Positions 19,689 to 28,824 of a DNA stretch of 64,000 nt are shown here, piece by piece. How positions within the stretch are numbered: the first letter of the stretch is position 1; each line of letters opens with the position of its first letter. Source of the DNA: Tatumella citrea (GTDB lineage: Bacteria; Pseudomonadota; Gammaproteobacteria; Enterobacterales; Enterobacteriaceae); NCBI RefSeq assembly GCF_002163585.1, contig NZ_CP015579.1, positions 62,001-126,000 of the forward strand, read 5' to 3'. Made by a program: the position numbers and the translations under genes. The notes beneath the pieces were generated by a model that did no database searches, was not told the DNA's origin, and saw only the letters and a program-made list of their open reading frames with translations.

Positions 19689-21806
19689 CTAATCTTTGGT
19701 GGCGGCCTTTGGGCTGCCATCACTGTTATGTTTATGGTCCGTTTTTTTAATCGTTAGCCACTGACCGTGACGGGGACGTTGGCGCCAGACAATTGACGAA
19801 ATAGTCCTCATTACCTTCAGATGACTTAAAATCTGATCCAATTGCCTTTCCATAATAGTCACCGGACCTAAGGGTATTTTGTCCGGAGCATCCATGACAA
19901 AATTACTGTGATCTTCATCATTCTGGTAGCGTAACCGTTGCTGGCATTGTTGCAGAGCTATTTCACAGGATTCCAGATAGCGTTGTGCCAGGTCAGGAGT
20001 CAACATAGTGTGTTCACGGGCGAGTGTAGTCAGTACATTGATATGCTCAACGATAAACTGGCTATGGGTCACCCACAGACGCATTTCACTCAGATATTCG
20101 TTATCGAAACCTGGTTCCTGCATCGCCTGATTCAGAGAGTTAAACAGCGCATTATGTCGTTGGTTAGCTTTGATCCTGATATTTTCCAGCACATCGGCAG
20201 TCTGTTCTGGTCCAAGCAGAATCTGTAAGGCCTTCTGATAAGTCTCAAGGACATCCTGAGCATTTTTACGTAATAAAGCACTTTGCCATTGGGGCCAAAG
20301 CCATAGCATGCCGGCAAAAGCTATCAGACAGCCCAGCAGTGTATCCAGCAAACGCGGAACCAGGAAATTGACCCCATTCAACGATAATAGCTGCAGGCTG
20401 TATACTGCTGTTACGGTAAAGCCAATGGTTGCCCATCCGTAATACTGGCGGGAGAACAGATAGCTGAAAAGTGTAATGACCAGCATCGTTATCAGGATAA
20501 CGGGTTCCGGAGTGGATAGCTTCAGTGATAAAGCCGCAATAATAAGCCCGGCAAATGTGCCAAGAGCACGGTGCTGAATCCGTACCCGGGTTGCGGTATA
20601 GCCATTCTGACTAACCAGTATTATGGTCATGAGCACCCAGTAGGGTTTTGGCATATTCAGCGACAGGGCCAACATGCTGGCTGCCATCAGCATGACCGAG
20701 AAACGCCCCGCAGTGCGCAAAGCCGTGGATTTTAACGACAAATAGCTGCGTAAAGCTGACAGGAAAGGCAAGCGGCGTTGAGTATCTGCCATAATATCGC
20801 GACGATACAGCGGCATACCCGACTGCAGCACTTTGGCGATTTTACTGAAGTGATAATGGTAAAATTGTCCGACAGGATTGTCAGGGAACTGCCGGGCGAT
20901 ATTTTGTAGCTCATCCAGGGAGTCTTTCATCGAAAACTTGCCAGGTATCTGGTGATACAGAATGTTGTCGGCAGTTTTTCTTAACTGCTCAGCCACCAGA
21001 TCGGCATTGCGCTTAATCACTTCCGCTGACTGGCTTTTTTCTACCAGCTCTCTGACATCTTCGCTCTGGCTGAGAGTGACGGAAATATGCTCCTGCAGGT
21101 CTTCGGCCATCATAAATGTCCGGATCAGATAGCGTTCGCGACTGTTTTTTTCTGCCGACAGCATATGAATTTGCTGATAACCAGTATTTATCAGATCGAC
21201 GACTTTTTGCTGATAATTCAGCAGTGCGGGTAGCGATTTGTCGTAATCATTGCTGCTTAGCAGTGCATATTTCGCTTCACAATAGTTGGCCAGGGCCCGG
21301 TACAACAGGCTAAGCGTTTCGCGCAGAGGCTGATCTTTTGACAGTCTGAACCAATACCAGTTAAACAGGCCGTACCATAATGTTCCGCCGCCATACAGCA
21401 ATGGCGGGCCCCATACCGGCATTCTTCCGGCCAGGCTAAGCGTAAAAGTCATGGCGATCAATGCACCCGGCAACAGACGGCCATGTAACGGGCTGATTTC
21501 GCCACAGACTCCAATCAGCAGGGGTAAAATCCCGACAATAAATGGCAGCGGCACATTATGTTGCAGTAACCATTGCAACAGGTAGCTGCTGAAGGCAAAC
21601 AGAGAGCCGCCGATAATGATGCGCTTAAAAAAATGACGGTGTGGGGTATCCAGCCCGGAAAGATTACAGCATGCGGGAACCAGCGAGAAAAGCAGCCCTT
21701 TTTGCAGATCGCCAGCCAACCAGCCAATTGCAACAGGGAGGCAGAGGACCAGCGTTTGGCGCAGTGCGTAATTAACTTCCGGATGATAAATAATTCTGCG
21801 CCACAT
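19689..21806 (-). CDS. yhfK: YhfK, FUSC-family inner-membrane protein
   Basis: 705 residues from the ATG at 21806, giving MWRRIIYHPEVNYALRQTL like E. coli YhfK (about 700). An ATG at 21842 in frame falls inside the crp terminator hairpin, so it is not chosen. Two blocks of five to six membrane helices (about residues 10-140 and 380-510) are each followed by soluble helical domains: the FUSC/YccS architecture linked to aromatic-acid efflux. The actual substrate is unknown. The 3' end abuts convergent argD. Confidence 0.9.
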   Translation of the reverse strand: MWRRIIYHPEVNYALRQTLVLCLPVAIGWLAGDLQKGLLFSLVPACCNLSGLDTPHRHFFKRIIIGGSLFAFSSYLLQWLLQHNVPLPFIVGILPLLIGVCGEISPLHGRLLPGALIAMTFTLSLAGRMPVWGPPLLYGGGTLWYGLFNWYWFRLSKDQPLRETLSLLYRALANYCEAKYALLSSNDYDKSLPALLNYQQKVVDLINTGYQQIHMLSAEKNSRERYLIRTFMMAEDLQEHISVTLSQSEDVRELVEKSQSAEVIKRNADLVAEQLRKTADNILYHQIPGKFSMKDSLDELQNIARQFPDNPVGQFYHYHFSKIAKVLQSGMPLYRRDIMADTQRRLPFLSALRSYLSLKSTALRTAGRFSVMLMAASMLALSLNMPKPYWVLMTIILVSQNGYTATRVRIQHRALGTFAGLIIAALSLKLSTPEPVILITMLVITLFSYLFSRQYYGWATIGFTVTAVYSLQLLSLNGVNFLVPRLLDTLLGCLIAFAGMLWLWPQWQSALLRKNAQDVLETYQKALQILLGPEQTADVLENIRIKANQRHNALFNSLNQAMQEPGFDNEYLSEMRLWVTHSQFIVEHINVLTTLAREHTMLTPDLAQRYLESCEIALQQCQQRLRYQNDEDHSNFVMDAPDKIPLGPVTIMERQLDQILSHLKVMRTISSIVWRQRPRHGQWLTIKKTDHKHNSDGSPKAATKD

Positions 21807-21839
21807 CAGATACAACCGCAGGTAGACAATAAAACGGAA

Positions 21840-21859
21840 CACGGCAGGGACCTGCCGTG
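21840..21859 (-). terminator. crp terminator
   Basis: Perfect nine-base stem CACGGCAGG/CCTGCCGTG with a two-base apex, 11 bases past the crp stop. On the minus strand it is followed by TTCCGTTTTATTG, a modest T-rich tract, so some readthrough into yhfK is likely. Confidence 0.6.
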
Positions 21860-21870
21860 CATATCACAAA

Positions 21871-22503
21871 TTAACGGGTACCGTAGACGACGATTGTTTT
21901 CCCATGTGCTGAGATAAGATTCTGGTCTTCCAGCATCTTAAGAATTCGTCCTACTGTCTCGCGGGAACAGCCAACAATCTGGCCAATTTCCTGACGGGTA
22001 ATTTTAATCTGCATTCCATCCGGGTGAGTCATTGCATCCGGCTGGCGTGCCAGGTTAAGCAGTGTCTGAGCGATACGTCCAGTCACATCAAGGAAGGCAA
22101 GGTTGCCCACTTTCTCAGAAGTGACCTGCAGGCGCCGGGCCATCTGAGATGACAAGCGCATCAGAATCTCGGGATTCACCTGGATAAGCTGGCGAAATTT
22201 CTTATATGAAATTTCAGCAACCTCACATGCCACTTTGGCACGAACCCAGGCGCTACGTTCCTGACCTTCCTCAAATAATCCCAACTCTCCAATAAAATCA
22301 CCCTGATTCAGATAAGAGAGGATCATCTCCTTTCCTTCTTCATCTTTAATCAGAACTGCGACGGAACCCTTAACAATATAGTAGAGGGTTTCCGCTTTCT
22401 CACCCTGATGGATAAGTGTGCTTTTGGAGGGGTATTTGTGAATATGACAATGGGACAGGAACCATTCTAATGTAGGGTCTGTTTGTGGTTTACCAAGAAC
22501 CAT
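21871..22503 (-). CDS. crp: cAMP receptor protein (CRP)
   Basis: 210 residues, as in E. coli. The cyclic-nucleotide domain carries [20 protein letters not shown] with the cAMP-contacting Glu and Arg; the central dimer helix is followed by the DNA-binding domain with the recognition helix [16 protein letters not shown] (R-E-x-x-x-R). It is the global regulator of carbon catabolism and, in many gammaproteobacteria, of competence genes. Divergent from yhfA, as in E. coli. Confidence 0.98.
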   Translation of the reverse strand: MVLGKPQTDPTLEWFLSHCHIHKYPSKSTLIHQGEKAETLYYIVKGSVAVLIKDEEGKEMILSYLNQGDFIGELGLFEEGQERSAWVRAKVACEVAEISYKKFRQLIQVNPEILMRLSSQMARRLQVTSEKVGNLAFLDVTGRIAQTLLNLARQPDAMTHPDGMQIKITRQEIGQIVGCSRETVGRILKMLEDQNLISAHGKTIVVYGTR

Positions 22504-22725
22504 TCTCTTCTATCCTCTGTTGTAATCGTGCCGGAAACACAGGGGGTAAGCTCCTGTGGGGCGCTGAAATCATAGGGCATTTTCGGCTGGCATTTACGAT
22601 AATCAGTCAGGCTCCGTTCTGATGATCCTGCTCGTTTAGCCATAGTTGTCATCGGGTAAAAAAACTCTACCCCTTTGTTTGTAGCATACCCTGACGAAAC
22701 TGTCTCCTGTTGTCTTGTCTGACTT

Positions 22726-22756
22726 TTGTCATTTGGGGCCGATTGCTGTTTATACT
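22726..22756 (+). promoter_or_regulatory. candidate sigma-70 promoter of yhfA
   Basis: TTGTCA at 22726-22731 and TATACT at 22751-22756, separated by 19 bases (longer than ideal). It lies in the 300-base crp-yhfA divergent spacer. crp's own promoter must also be in this spacer but is not assigned. Confidence 0.4.
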
Positions 22757-22803
22757 CTGAAGGAGTAATCTGGCGGAAATTTTAGCAATTGAGAGTGAGC
22801 ATA

Positions 22804-23208
22804 ATGCAGGCACGTGTGAAATGGGTCGAAGGGCTAAACTTTATCGGGGAGTCTGCGTCCGGGCACCAGGTTCTGATGGACGGTAACTCAGGCGATAAAG
22901 CCCCAAGTCCGATGGAAATGGTTCTGATGGCGACCGGAAGTTGCAGCGCTATTGACGTAGTCTCTATCCTGCAAAAAGGCCGCCATGAGGTGACTGATTG
23001 TGAGGTGAAACTGACTTCGGAACGTCGCGAAGAAGCACCCCGCTTATTTACTCATATTAATCTGCATTTTGTTGTCAGCGGTCATAATCTTTCAGATAAC
23101 GTCGTTGAACGGGCAGTCACGCTGTCTGCAGAAAAGTATTGTTCCGTTTCATTAATGCTGGGTAAAGGCGTGAATATTACCCATAGCTTTGAAGTGATTA
23201 ATCGCTGA
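22804..23208 (+). CDS. yhfA: YhfA, OsmC-family protein
   Basis: 134 residues from the ATG at 22804 (MQARVKWVEGLNFIGES, as in E. coli YhfA); an ATG 15 bases upstream is less likely. OsmC/Ohr-type fold with GDKAPSPMEMVLMATGSCSAIDVV containing the redox Cys, and the second Cys in EKYCSVSLML near residue 112. Related proteins reduce organic hydroperoxides; the YhfA substrate is not known. Confidence 0.93.
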   Translation: MQARVKWVEGLNFIGESASGHQVLMDGNSGDKAPSPMEMVLMATGSCSAIDVVSILQKGRHEVTDCEVKLTSERREEAPRLFTHINLHFVVSGHNLSDNVVERAVTLSAEKYCSVSLMLGKGVNITHSFEVINR

Positions 23209-23209
23209 C

Positions 23210-23247
23210 AAGGCGGTCACGGATGCCTCTTGGGGATCCGTGGCCTT
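23210..23247. terminator. hairpin between yhfA and prkB
   Basis: AAGGC-GGT-CACGGAT pairs with ATCCGTG-GCCTT with one bulge, spanning the convergent 3' ends of yhfA and prkB. There is no T-tract on the plus strand, so termination is uncertain. Confidence 0.35.
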
Positions 23248-24115
23248 AGTTGAAACTGCGTTCTTCCATCAGTCGTTTTACCAGGGGCGTCATAATCAGC
23301 TCCATCGCCAGCCCCATTTTCCCGCCAGGCACCACTAATGTATTGATATGTGAAATAAACGACCCCTGAATCATGGCCAGTAAATAGGGATAGTTAATTT
23401 CTTCCAGACCACGGAAATGAATCACGACAAAACTTTCATCGAGTGACGGGATAGTTTTGGCGGCAAAAGGATTCGAAGTATCGACCGTCGGAACGCGTTG
23501 GAAATTAATGTGAGTGCGTGAGAACTGCGGAGTGATGTAATTAATATAATCATCCATTGAACGCACCACAGAATCCATGACTGCTTCTCTGGAATGACTG
23601 CGTTCACGCATATCCCTGACCAGCTTCTGAATCCACTCCAGGTTGACGATAGGTACCACACCCACCATCAGATCCACTTTATCGGCAACGTTATGCTGAT
23701 CAGTAACAATCCCGCCGTGCAAACCTTCATAGAACAACACATCCGTGTTATCCGCCAGTGGCTGCCAGGGCGTAAATGTTCCGGGAACCTGCTTCCAGGG
23801 CACAGCTTCATCATAGGTATGCAGATATTTTCGTGAACGGCCGGTACCCTGCAGCCCGTATTCGGTAAAGGTTTGCTCCAGCAACGAGAAGTCGTTTGCT
23901 TCAGGCCCGAAATAACTGATATGTCGTCCCAAATCGCGGGCTTTACGGATAGCAACATCCATTTCCGGCCGGCTGTAGCGGTGAAAACTATCACCTTCCA
24001 GTTCAGCGGCATGGATGTTTAGTTGCTGGAATATTTTACGAAAGGCAAGGCTGGTCGTTGTCGTTCCGGCCCCACTGGATCCGGTCACAGCGATAATTGG
24101 GTGTCTGGCTGACAT
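23246..24115 (-). CDS. prkB: Phosphoribulokinase-like P-loop kinase PrkB
   Basis: 289 residues. Walker A GSSGAGTTTTS sits at residues 12-22; further PRK-family motifs include EGDSFHRY, FYEGLHGG and VDLMVGVVPIVNLEWIQK. The family is annotated phosphoribulokinase, but enteric bacteria lack the Calvin cycle, so the true substrate is unknown. Upstream of it lies yheU, in the same direction, as in E. coli. Confidence 0.93.
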   Translation of the reverse strand: MSARHPIIAVTGSSGAGTTTTSLAFRKIFQQLNIHAAELEGDSFHRYSRPEMDVAIRKARDLGRHISYFGPEANDFSLLEQTFTEYGLQGTGRSRKYLHTYDEAVPWKQVPGTFTPWQPLADNTDVLFYEGLHGGIVTDQHNVADKVDLMVGVVPIVNLEWIQKLVRDMRERSHSREAVMDSVVRSMDDYINYITPQFSRTHINFQRVPTVDTSNPFAAKTIPSLDESFVVIHFRGLEEINYPYLLAMIQGSFISHINTLVVPGGKMGLAMELIMTPLVKRLMEERSFN

Positions 24116-24201
24116 GAAAATTTGCTCCCTGAACCAATAAGGCTGACAGCATTGTTAGCATGTATAGCGGCGTGTGTCATCTGTCAGGGGTATGGAAGTT
24201 G

Positions 24202-24423
24202 TTACTCAGCTCTGAAATCACGGGCAGGCATCAGAGTGACAGATTCATGTAATTCTGACCAGACGACGACAATTTGTCCTGCACTGAGTTGCTGGCGGAT
24301 ATCCGCCGTCTTTTCATCAAGAGTTCGCTCATACTCGCCATAATCTGTGCCCTCTCTGAGTACAAAAGACTCTATCAGGTTATCCAGCGTTTCAGGGGCG
24401 ATTTGTTGCCAGGGAATGATCAC
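24202..24423 (-). CDS. yheU: YheU, UPF0270 family protein
   Basis: 73 residues, [20 protein letters not shown]..., matching the small UPF0270 family. No catalytic motif; acidic, soluble, no signal. The gene lies two bases after the yheT stop, so the two are almost certainly cotranscribed. Function unknown. Confidence 0.92.
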   Translation of the reverse strand: MIIPWQQIAPETLDNLIESFVLREGTDYGEYERTLDEKTADIRQQLSAGQIVVVWSELHESVTLMPARDFRAE

Positions 24424-24425
24424 GG

Positions 24426-25442
24426 TTATTTATCCAGCCAGGTAGAAAGCCATTGCGGAATGCGCTGTTCCAGCCACATCACCGGACGAGTCAGAGAGCC
24501 TCCGACAAATCCAACATGCCCGCCATAACGAGATAACTGATAGGTGATGCTCGGTGATAAATGTTCAGGATTCGGTATCACGTCAGGCACCATGAAAGGA
24601 TCATCCTCTGCATGAATGATGAGCATCGGTTTTTCAACACCAGATAATAATGGCATGCCACTTGCGCGGCGATAGTAGTCGGTTGCATCAATAAAACCAT
24701 GGTTTTTTGACGTAATTTCATCATCAAATTCGCGTAACCGGTGAATTTTATTCAGTCTTTCGGCAGTGATATCCAGCAACCCGGGATAGGCTTTAAGTTT
24801 CCGGCGAACGTTCTTCTTCATTTGTGTCAGCAGGTAAAACTGATAAAAGCGTGAAAATCCCTGTTCAAGCTTTGAACTGCAAGGTTCCAGCATCAACGGA
24901 GCGGAGACAATGACACCAGCGTCCAGCAGGCAGTCACGCCCCTGGGAACCCATCATGCAGGCCAACATATTACCGCCCAGAGAAAAGCCGGTTGCTGCGG
25001 TCGGAACATTTCCCATGGTCTGTTTCATCCAGCGCAAGAAATAGCTGGCATCAGCAAAATCTCCGGAATGGTAGTTCTGTTTTCGACGATTGGATTCACC
25101 GCTGCAGCCACGGAAATGCATTACCACCCCGAGCCAGCCGCGCTTCTGAAATGCTGACAGTAAACCGTGGGCATATGGGCTGTTAACGCTGCCCTCAAGT
25201 CCGTGAAAAATAACAGCCCGCGATTTATGCAGAGCATGTTGCGGATTTTCGCTCCAGGCAAGATCGACAAAATCACCATCAGGTAATTCCAGCCGCTGCC
25301 AGTAAGGTTTTATCCGCACAATACGCCGCAGGATCCTTGGCAGGAGAGTCTGAACATGAGGGTTTTTCAACTGAGGAATAGGTGTGAATTCCTCCGCTGC
25401 GTTACGACAAATTTTCATACTGTCGGGTCTTGTCTGATCCAT
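24426..25442 (-). CDS. yheT: YheT, alpha/beta-hydrolase (AB hydrolase 4 family)
   Basis: 338 residues (E. coli 340). The nucleophile elbow is TGFSLGGNM, with Ser near residue 146; other family stretches are [33 protein letters not shown] (acid) and GGHVGFVGG (His). It is a probable cytoplasmic esterase/lipase of unknown substrate. In E. coli it lies next to yheS; here a divergent exporter gene separates the two. Confidence 0.92.
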   Translation of the reverse strand: MDQTRPDSMKICRNAAEEFTPIPQLKNPHVQTLLPRILRRIVRIKPYWQRLELPDGDFVDLAWSENPQHALHKSRAVIFHGLEGSVNSPYAHGLLSAFQKRGWLGVVMHFRGCSGESNRRKQNYHSGDFADASYFLRWMKQTMGNVPTAATGFSLGGNMLACMMGSQGRDCLLDAGVIVSAPLMLEPCSSKLEQGFSRFYQFYLLTQMKKNVRRKLKAYPGLLDITAERLNKIHRLREFDDEITSKNHGFIDATDYYRRASGMPLLSGVEKPMLIIHAEDDPFMVPDVIPNPEHLSPSITYQLSRYGGHVGFVGGSLTRPVMWLEQRIPQWLSTWLDK

Positions 25443-25499
25443 AACTCACTGTATAGTTTCAAAGGTTAATTTAATCCTGAGACAGGAATGGTGTCACGC

Positions 25500-26108
25500 A
25501 TGGAAATGGGATTATTTCTCTCGTTACTTGGCTTTCTTTGGGTCGCAGCAATAACACCAGGCCCTAATAATATGTTACTTACTGCATCCGGCGCCAATTT
25601 TGGTTTTGTCCGGTCATTTCCGCTGATGCTTGGCATTATGCTGGGCATGCAGGTAATGCTGCTCATGGTGGCCTTTGGTATTGGTGGCCTTATTCTGGTC
25701 TATCCTGCTCTCCATTTATTGCTGAAAATTGCGGGAAGCCTGTATTTACTCTGGCTGTCCTGGAAAATCGGCAGCGCTCCTTATGAAGCGCTGGATGTCG
25801 ATAATACCGCTGTCCCCGCAAAGGCAATGCCATTCTGGCAGGGTGGATTATTGCAGTTAATTAATCCGAAAGCGTGGCTGATGTCATTGGGCGCGGTGGC
25901 AAGTTTTAGCCTTGCGGGCATCAACTACCGGTCATCGGTGTTGGCCATCAGCTTTGCGATGTTTCTGGTCAATATCGTCGCCGGTGTGATCTGGCTCGGT
26001 TTTGGTACCTTTATCAGTCGCTGGCTGAAAAGCCGTCAGTCCTGGACAATTTTTAATATCTGTATGGGATTACTGACAGCATCCTGCGTCATCCTGATAT
26101 GGTTATAA
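25500..26108 (+). CDS. LysE/RhtB-family amino-acid exporter
   Basis: About 202 residues from ATG 25500; ATGs at 25488 and 25506 are possible, and the GACAGGA at 25481-25487 fits 25500 best by spacing. Six hydrophobic segments and the family signature WVAAITPGPNNMLL near the N terminus (the GPN motif), with FWQGGLLQLINPKAWL in the middle, mark a LysE/RhtB/EamB-type exporter. These expel amino acids such as lysine, homoserine, leucine or cysteine; the substrate cannot be told. It lies on the opposite strand to yheT and yheS and is not part of the E. coli gene order here. Confidence 0.88.
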   Translation: MEMGLFLSLLGFLWVAAITPGPNNMLLTASGANFGFVRSFPLMLGIMLGMQVMLLMVAFGIGGLILVYPALHLLLKIAGSLYLLWLSWKIGSAPYEALDVDNTAVPAKAMPFWQGGLLQLINPKAWLMSLGAVASFSLAGINYRSSVLAISFAMFLVNIVAGVIWLGFGTFISRWLKSRQSWTIFNICMGLLTASCVILIWL

Positions 26109-26136
26109 CTCTCTTCTGCGATATTTGTTACCGGCT

Positions 26137-26175
26137 CCGTAATGCCCTGTCCTGCCGGACGTCAGGGCATTACGG
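26137..26175. terminator. strong hairpin between the exporter gene and yheS
   Basis: Perfect 13-base stem CCGTAATGCCCTG/CAGGGCATTACGG with a 13-base loop, midway between convergent 3' ends. There is no T-tract on either side, so it may end transcription poorly or act as an mRNA-end stabiliser. Confidence 0.5.
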
Positions 26176-26238
26176 GAAGCTATAACCTGCAGTGAACTAC
26201 CTGATAACCAGTGCCCATGACTCAAATCAGTGCCTGAT

Positions 26239-28146
26239 TCACCGGGCTGCTGAACTCATCTCTTCAAGTTGTTCCTGCAGATCAAGCCACTCCATTTCAC
26301 ATTCTTCTAAAGCCGACTGGCTTTCTGCCTGGATTTTCAGAGCCGCGGTCAAATCAGCTTTCCTTGATTGCTCATAGATGTCTGGCTGACTCAGTAACTG
26401 CTCATTTTCGCTCAGAGTATTTTGCAGCGCTGACATACGCTTTTCCAGCTGTTCAATTTTTTTACGCAATGGCTGGGTTTGTGCCCGTAATTCAGCTTCC
26501 CGCCTTTTTTGATCCTTACGGGCCTGAGCGCTGTTATCCTGCTCTGGTTTAGCGGTTTCCTGTGGAACGCTATTTTTCTGCTGAGTGGTGAGCCACTGCT
26601 GATAATCATCCAGGTCACCATCAAACACCGCAACATTCCCTGCATCCACCAGATACAGTTCATCAGTGGTGGCACGAATCAGATGCCGGTCGTGTGAAAC
26701 CACCACTAATGCGCCTTCATAATCAATTAACGCTTCAGTGAGTGCCTGGCGCATATCCAGATCAAGGTGGTTGGTTGGTTCATCTAAAAGCAGCAGATTA
26801 GGCCGTTCCCAGACAACCAGAGCCAGAACCAGCCGTGCTTTTTCTCCCCCGGAAAAACGTCCGGTGATTTCTTTGACTTTATCCCCCTGAAAACCGAACC
26901 CGCCGAGATAATCTCTGAGCTGCTGTTCTGTTTCCCGTGGGGCCTGGCGCTGCAAATGCTGCAGCGGTGACTCATCTGCCCGCAGATACTCCAGCTGATG
27001 CTGGGCGAAATAGCCCAACTTTATCCCTTTAGCCAGTGTGACTTCGCCTTGCTGAGGAGCTAAGTCTCCTGCCAGCAATTTAATTAACGTTGATTTTCCT
27101 GCGCCGTTACGACCCAGCAAACCAATCCTCGACCCGGGGACCAGATTCAGTTTTATCGAATCCAGAATCACTTTGTCGCCATATCCTGCAGTCACTTTTT
27201 CCATTTTTAGTAACGGATTAGGTAAACTTTCCGGTGGCAGGAAATTAAAGCTAAACGGGTTATCTACATGCGCAGGGGCGATCAGTTCCATTCGCTCCAG
27301 CATTTTTATACGGCTCTGTGCCTGGCGAGCCTTAGTGGCTTTTGCCCGAAAACGGTCAATATAGTGCTGAAGATGTTCAACTTTGGCCTGCTGACTTTGA
27401 TACATCGCCTGTTGCTGAGCTAGTCGGGTGGCTCTCTGACGTTCAAAATCGCTGTAATTACCGGTATATTCAAACAGATTTTCCTGCTCAATATGCAGGA
27501 TTTTATTCACTGTCGGGTCCAGGAAATCCCTGTCATGAGAAATCAGGATTAATGTTCCGGTATAACTTTTCAGCCAGCGTTCAAGCCAGATTACGGCATC
27601 TAAATCGAGGTGGTTGGTTGGTTCATCGAGTAATAACAGATCAGAACGACAAATCAGTGCCTGAGCAAGGTTAAGTCGCATCCGCCAGCCCCCGGAGAAA
27701 TCTTTGACCGGTGACTGTAATTGCTGCTGACTAAATCCTAATCCATTCAGCAGGCTGGCAGCACGAGACTGAATGGTCCAGGCCTGTACCGCATCCAGCT
27801 TGCCATGTAATAACGCGATTTTATTACCATCATTTTCTGCATTGGCCAGAGCAAGTTCACTTTCCAACTGGCGATATTCTCTGTCACCGTCTATGACATA
27901 TTCGATGGCTGGCTGATCCAGTGCCGGGGTTTCCTGGTTTACCCAGGCTAACGCCCAGTTGCCGGGGAAACTGACATTTCCCGCATCACTGGTCATCTCT
28001 CCCTTCAGCAGGGACAGCAGGGTGGATTTTCCGCAGCCGTTTTTCCCCACCAGGCCAACTTTCTGGCCCGGATTAATAGTGGCGGAAGCGTTTTCCAGCA
28101 GCACCCGGGTACCGCGTCGAATTTGTAGTGAAGAGAAGACAATCAT
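26239..28146 (-). CDS. yheS: YheS, ABC-F ATPase
   Basis: 635 residues with two ATP-binding cassettes and no membrane part: Walker A GKNGCGKST and GRNGAGKST, signatures FSGGWRMR and FSGGEKAR, and Walker B LLLLDEPTNHLDLD in each. The inter-domain linker and a C-terminal coiled coil (about 530-630, Glu/Lys/Gln-rich) are visible. ABC-F proteins act on the ribosome E site to resolve stalls; YheS in E. coli has been tied to particular nascent-chain arrests. Divergent from kefG. Confidence 0.95.
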   Translation of the reverse strand: MIVFSSLQIRRGTRVLLENASATINPGQKVGLVGKNGCGKSTLLSLLKGEMTSDAGNVSFPGNWALAWVNQETPALDQPAIEYVIDGDREYRQLESELALANAENDGNKIALLHGKLDAVQAWTIQSRAASLLNGLGFSQQQLQSPVKDFSGGWRMRLNLAQALICRSDLLLLDEPTNHLDLDAVIWLERWLKSYTGTLILISHDRDFLDPTVNKILHIEQENLFEYTGNYSDFERQRATRLAQQQAMYQSQQAKVEHLQHYIDRFRAKATKARQAQSRIKMLERMELIAPAHVDNPFSFNFLPPESLPNPLLKMEKVTAGYGDKVILDSIKLNLVPGSRIGLLGRNGAGKSTLIKLLAGDLAPQQGEVTLAKGIKLGYFAQHQLEYLRADESPLQHLQRQAPRETEQQLRDYLGGFGFQGDKVKEITGRFSGGEKARLVLALVVWERPNLLLLDEPTNHLDLDMRQALTEALIDYEGALVVVSHDRHLIRATTDELYLVDAGNVAVFDGDLDDYQQWLTTQQKNSVPQETAKPEQDNSAQARKDQKRREAELRAQTQPLRKKIEQLEKRMSALQNTLSENEQLLSQPDIYEQSRKADLTAALKIQAESQSALEECEMEWLDLQEQLEEMSSAAR

Positions 28147-28272
28147 AAGCGCCGTATCGTCAGAATATGTTAAATTATCAGCTAAAGGGAACCAGCAATT
28201 AAACCGGACAGGTTGTTGTGTGCAGCATGGTAGCTGAAATAGTTATCCGTGACGATGATTTGGAGGAGAACA

Positions 28273-28824
28273 ATGTCAACACAGCCCAAAATCCTGCTGC
28301 TATATGCGCATCCTGAATCTCAGGAGTCGGTGGCAAACAGGATTTTATTAGATACTGCAAGGCAGCAGGACAATGTGACTGTGCATGATTTGTATGCCTT
28401 CTATCCTGACTTTTTTATCGATATTCATTACGAACAACAATTGCTGCGCGAGCATGACATCATCGTGTTCCAGCATCCCTTATATACTTACAGTTGCCCT
28501 GCACTGCTAAAAGAGTGGTTTGACCGGGTATTATCCCGGGGTTTTGCTACCGGAAACGGAGAGCATGCATTGGCCGGGAAATACTGGCGTAGTGTTATCA
28601 CTACTGGTGAACCGGAAACGGCTTATTCTCAGCATGGCCTGAACCGTTATCCTATGACAGAAATTATGCGTCCTTTTGAACTCACGGCACAAACCTGCCG
28701 GATGCACTGGTTAACACCTATGATTATCTATTGCGCCAGACGCCAGAGTGCAAAAGCGATGAAAACATTCGCCAGTGCTTATTATGACTGGCTGTCCCAG
28801 CCGTTACCTCAGGGGGTTATTTGA
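28273..28824 (+). CDS. kefG: KefG, ancillary subunit of the KefB potassium efflux system
   Basis: 183 residues from ATG 28273, preceded by GGAGGA; the product begins [19 protein letters not shown]. Flavodoxin-like NQO1 fold with [18 protein letters not shown]. KefG is needed for full activity of glutathione-gated KefB, which protects against electrophiles by cytoplasmic acidification. The stop overlaps the kefB start (TGATG). Confidence 0.95.
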   Translation: MSTQPKILLLYAHPESQESVANRILLDTARQQDNVTVHDLYAFYPDFFIDIHYEQQLLREHDIIVFQHPLYTYSCPALLKEWFDRVLSRGFATGNGEHALAGKYWRSVITTGEPETAYSQHGLNRYPMTEIMRPFELTAQTCRMHWLTPMIIYCARRQSAKAMKTFASAYYDWLSQPLPQGVI

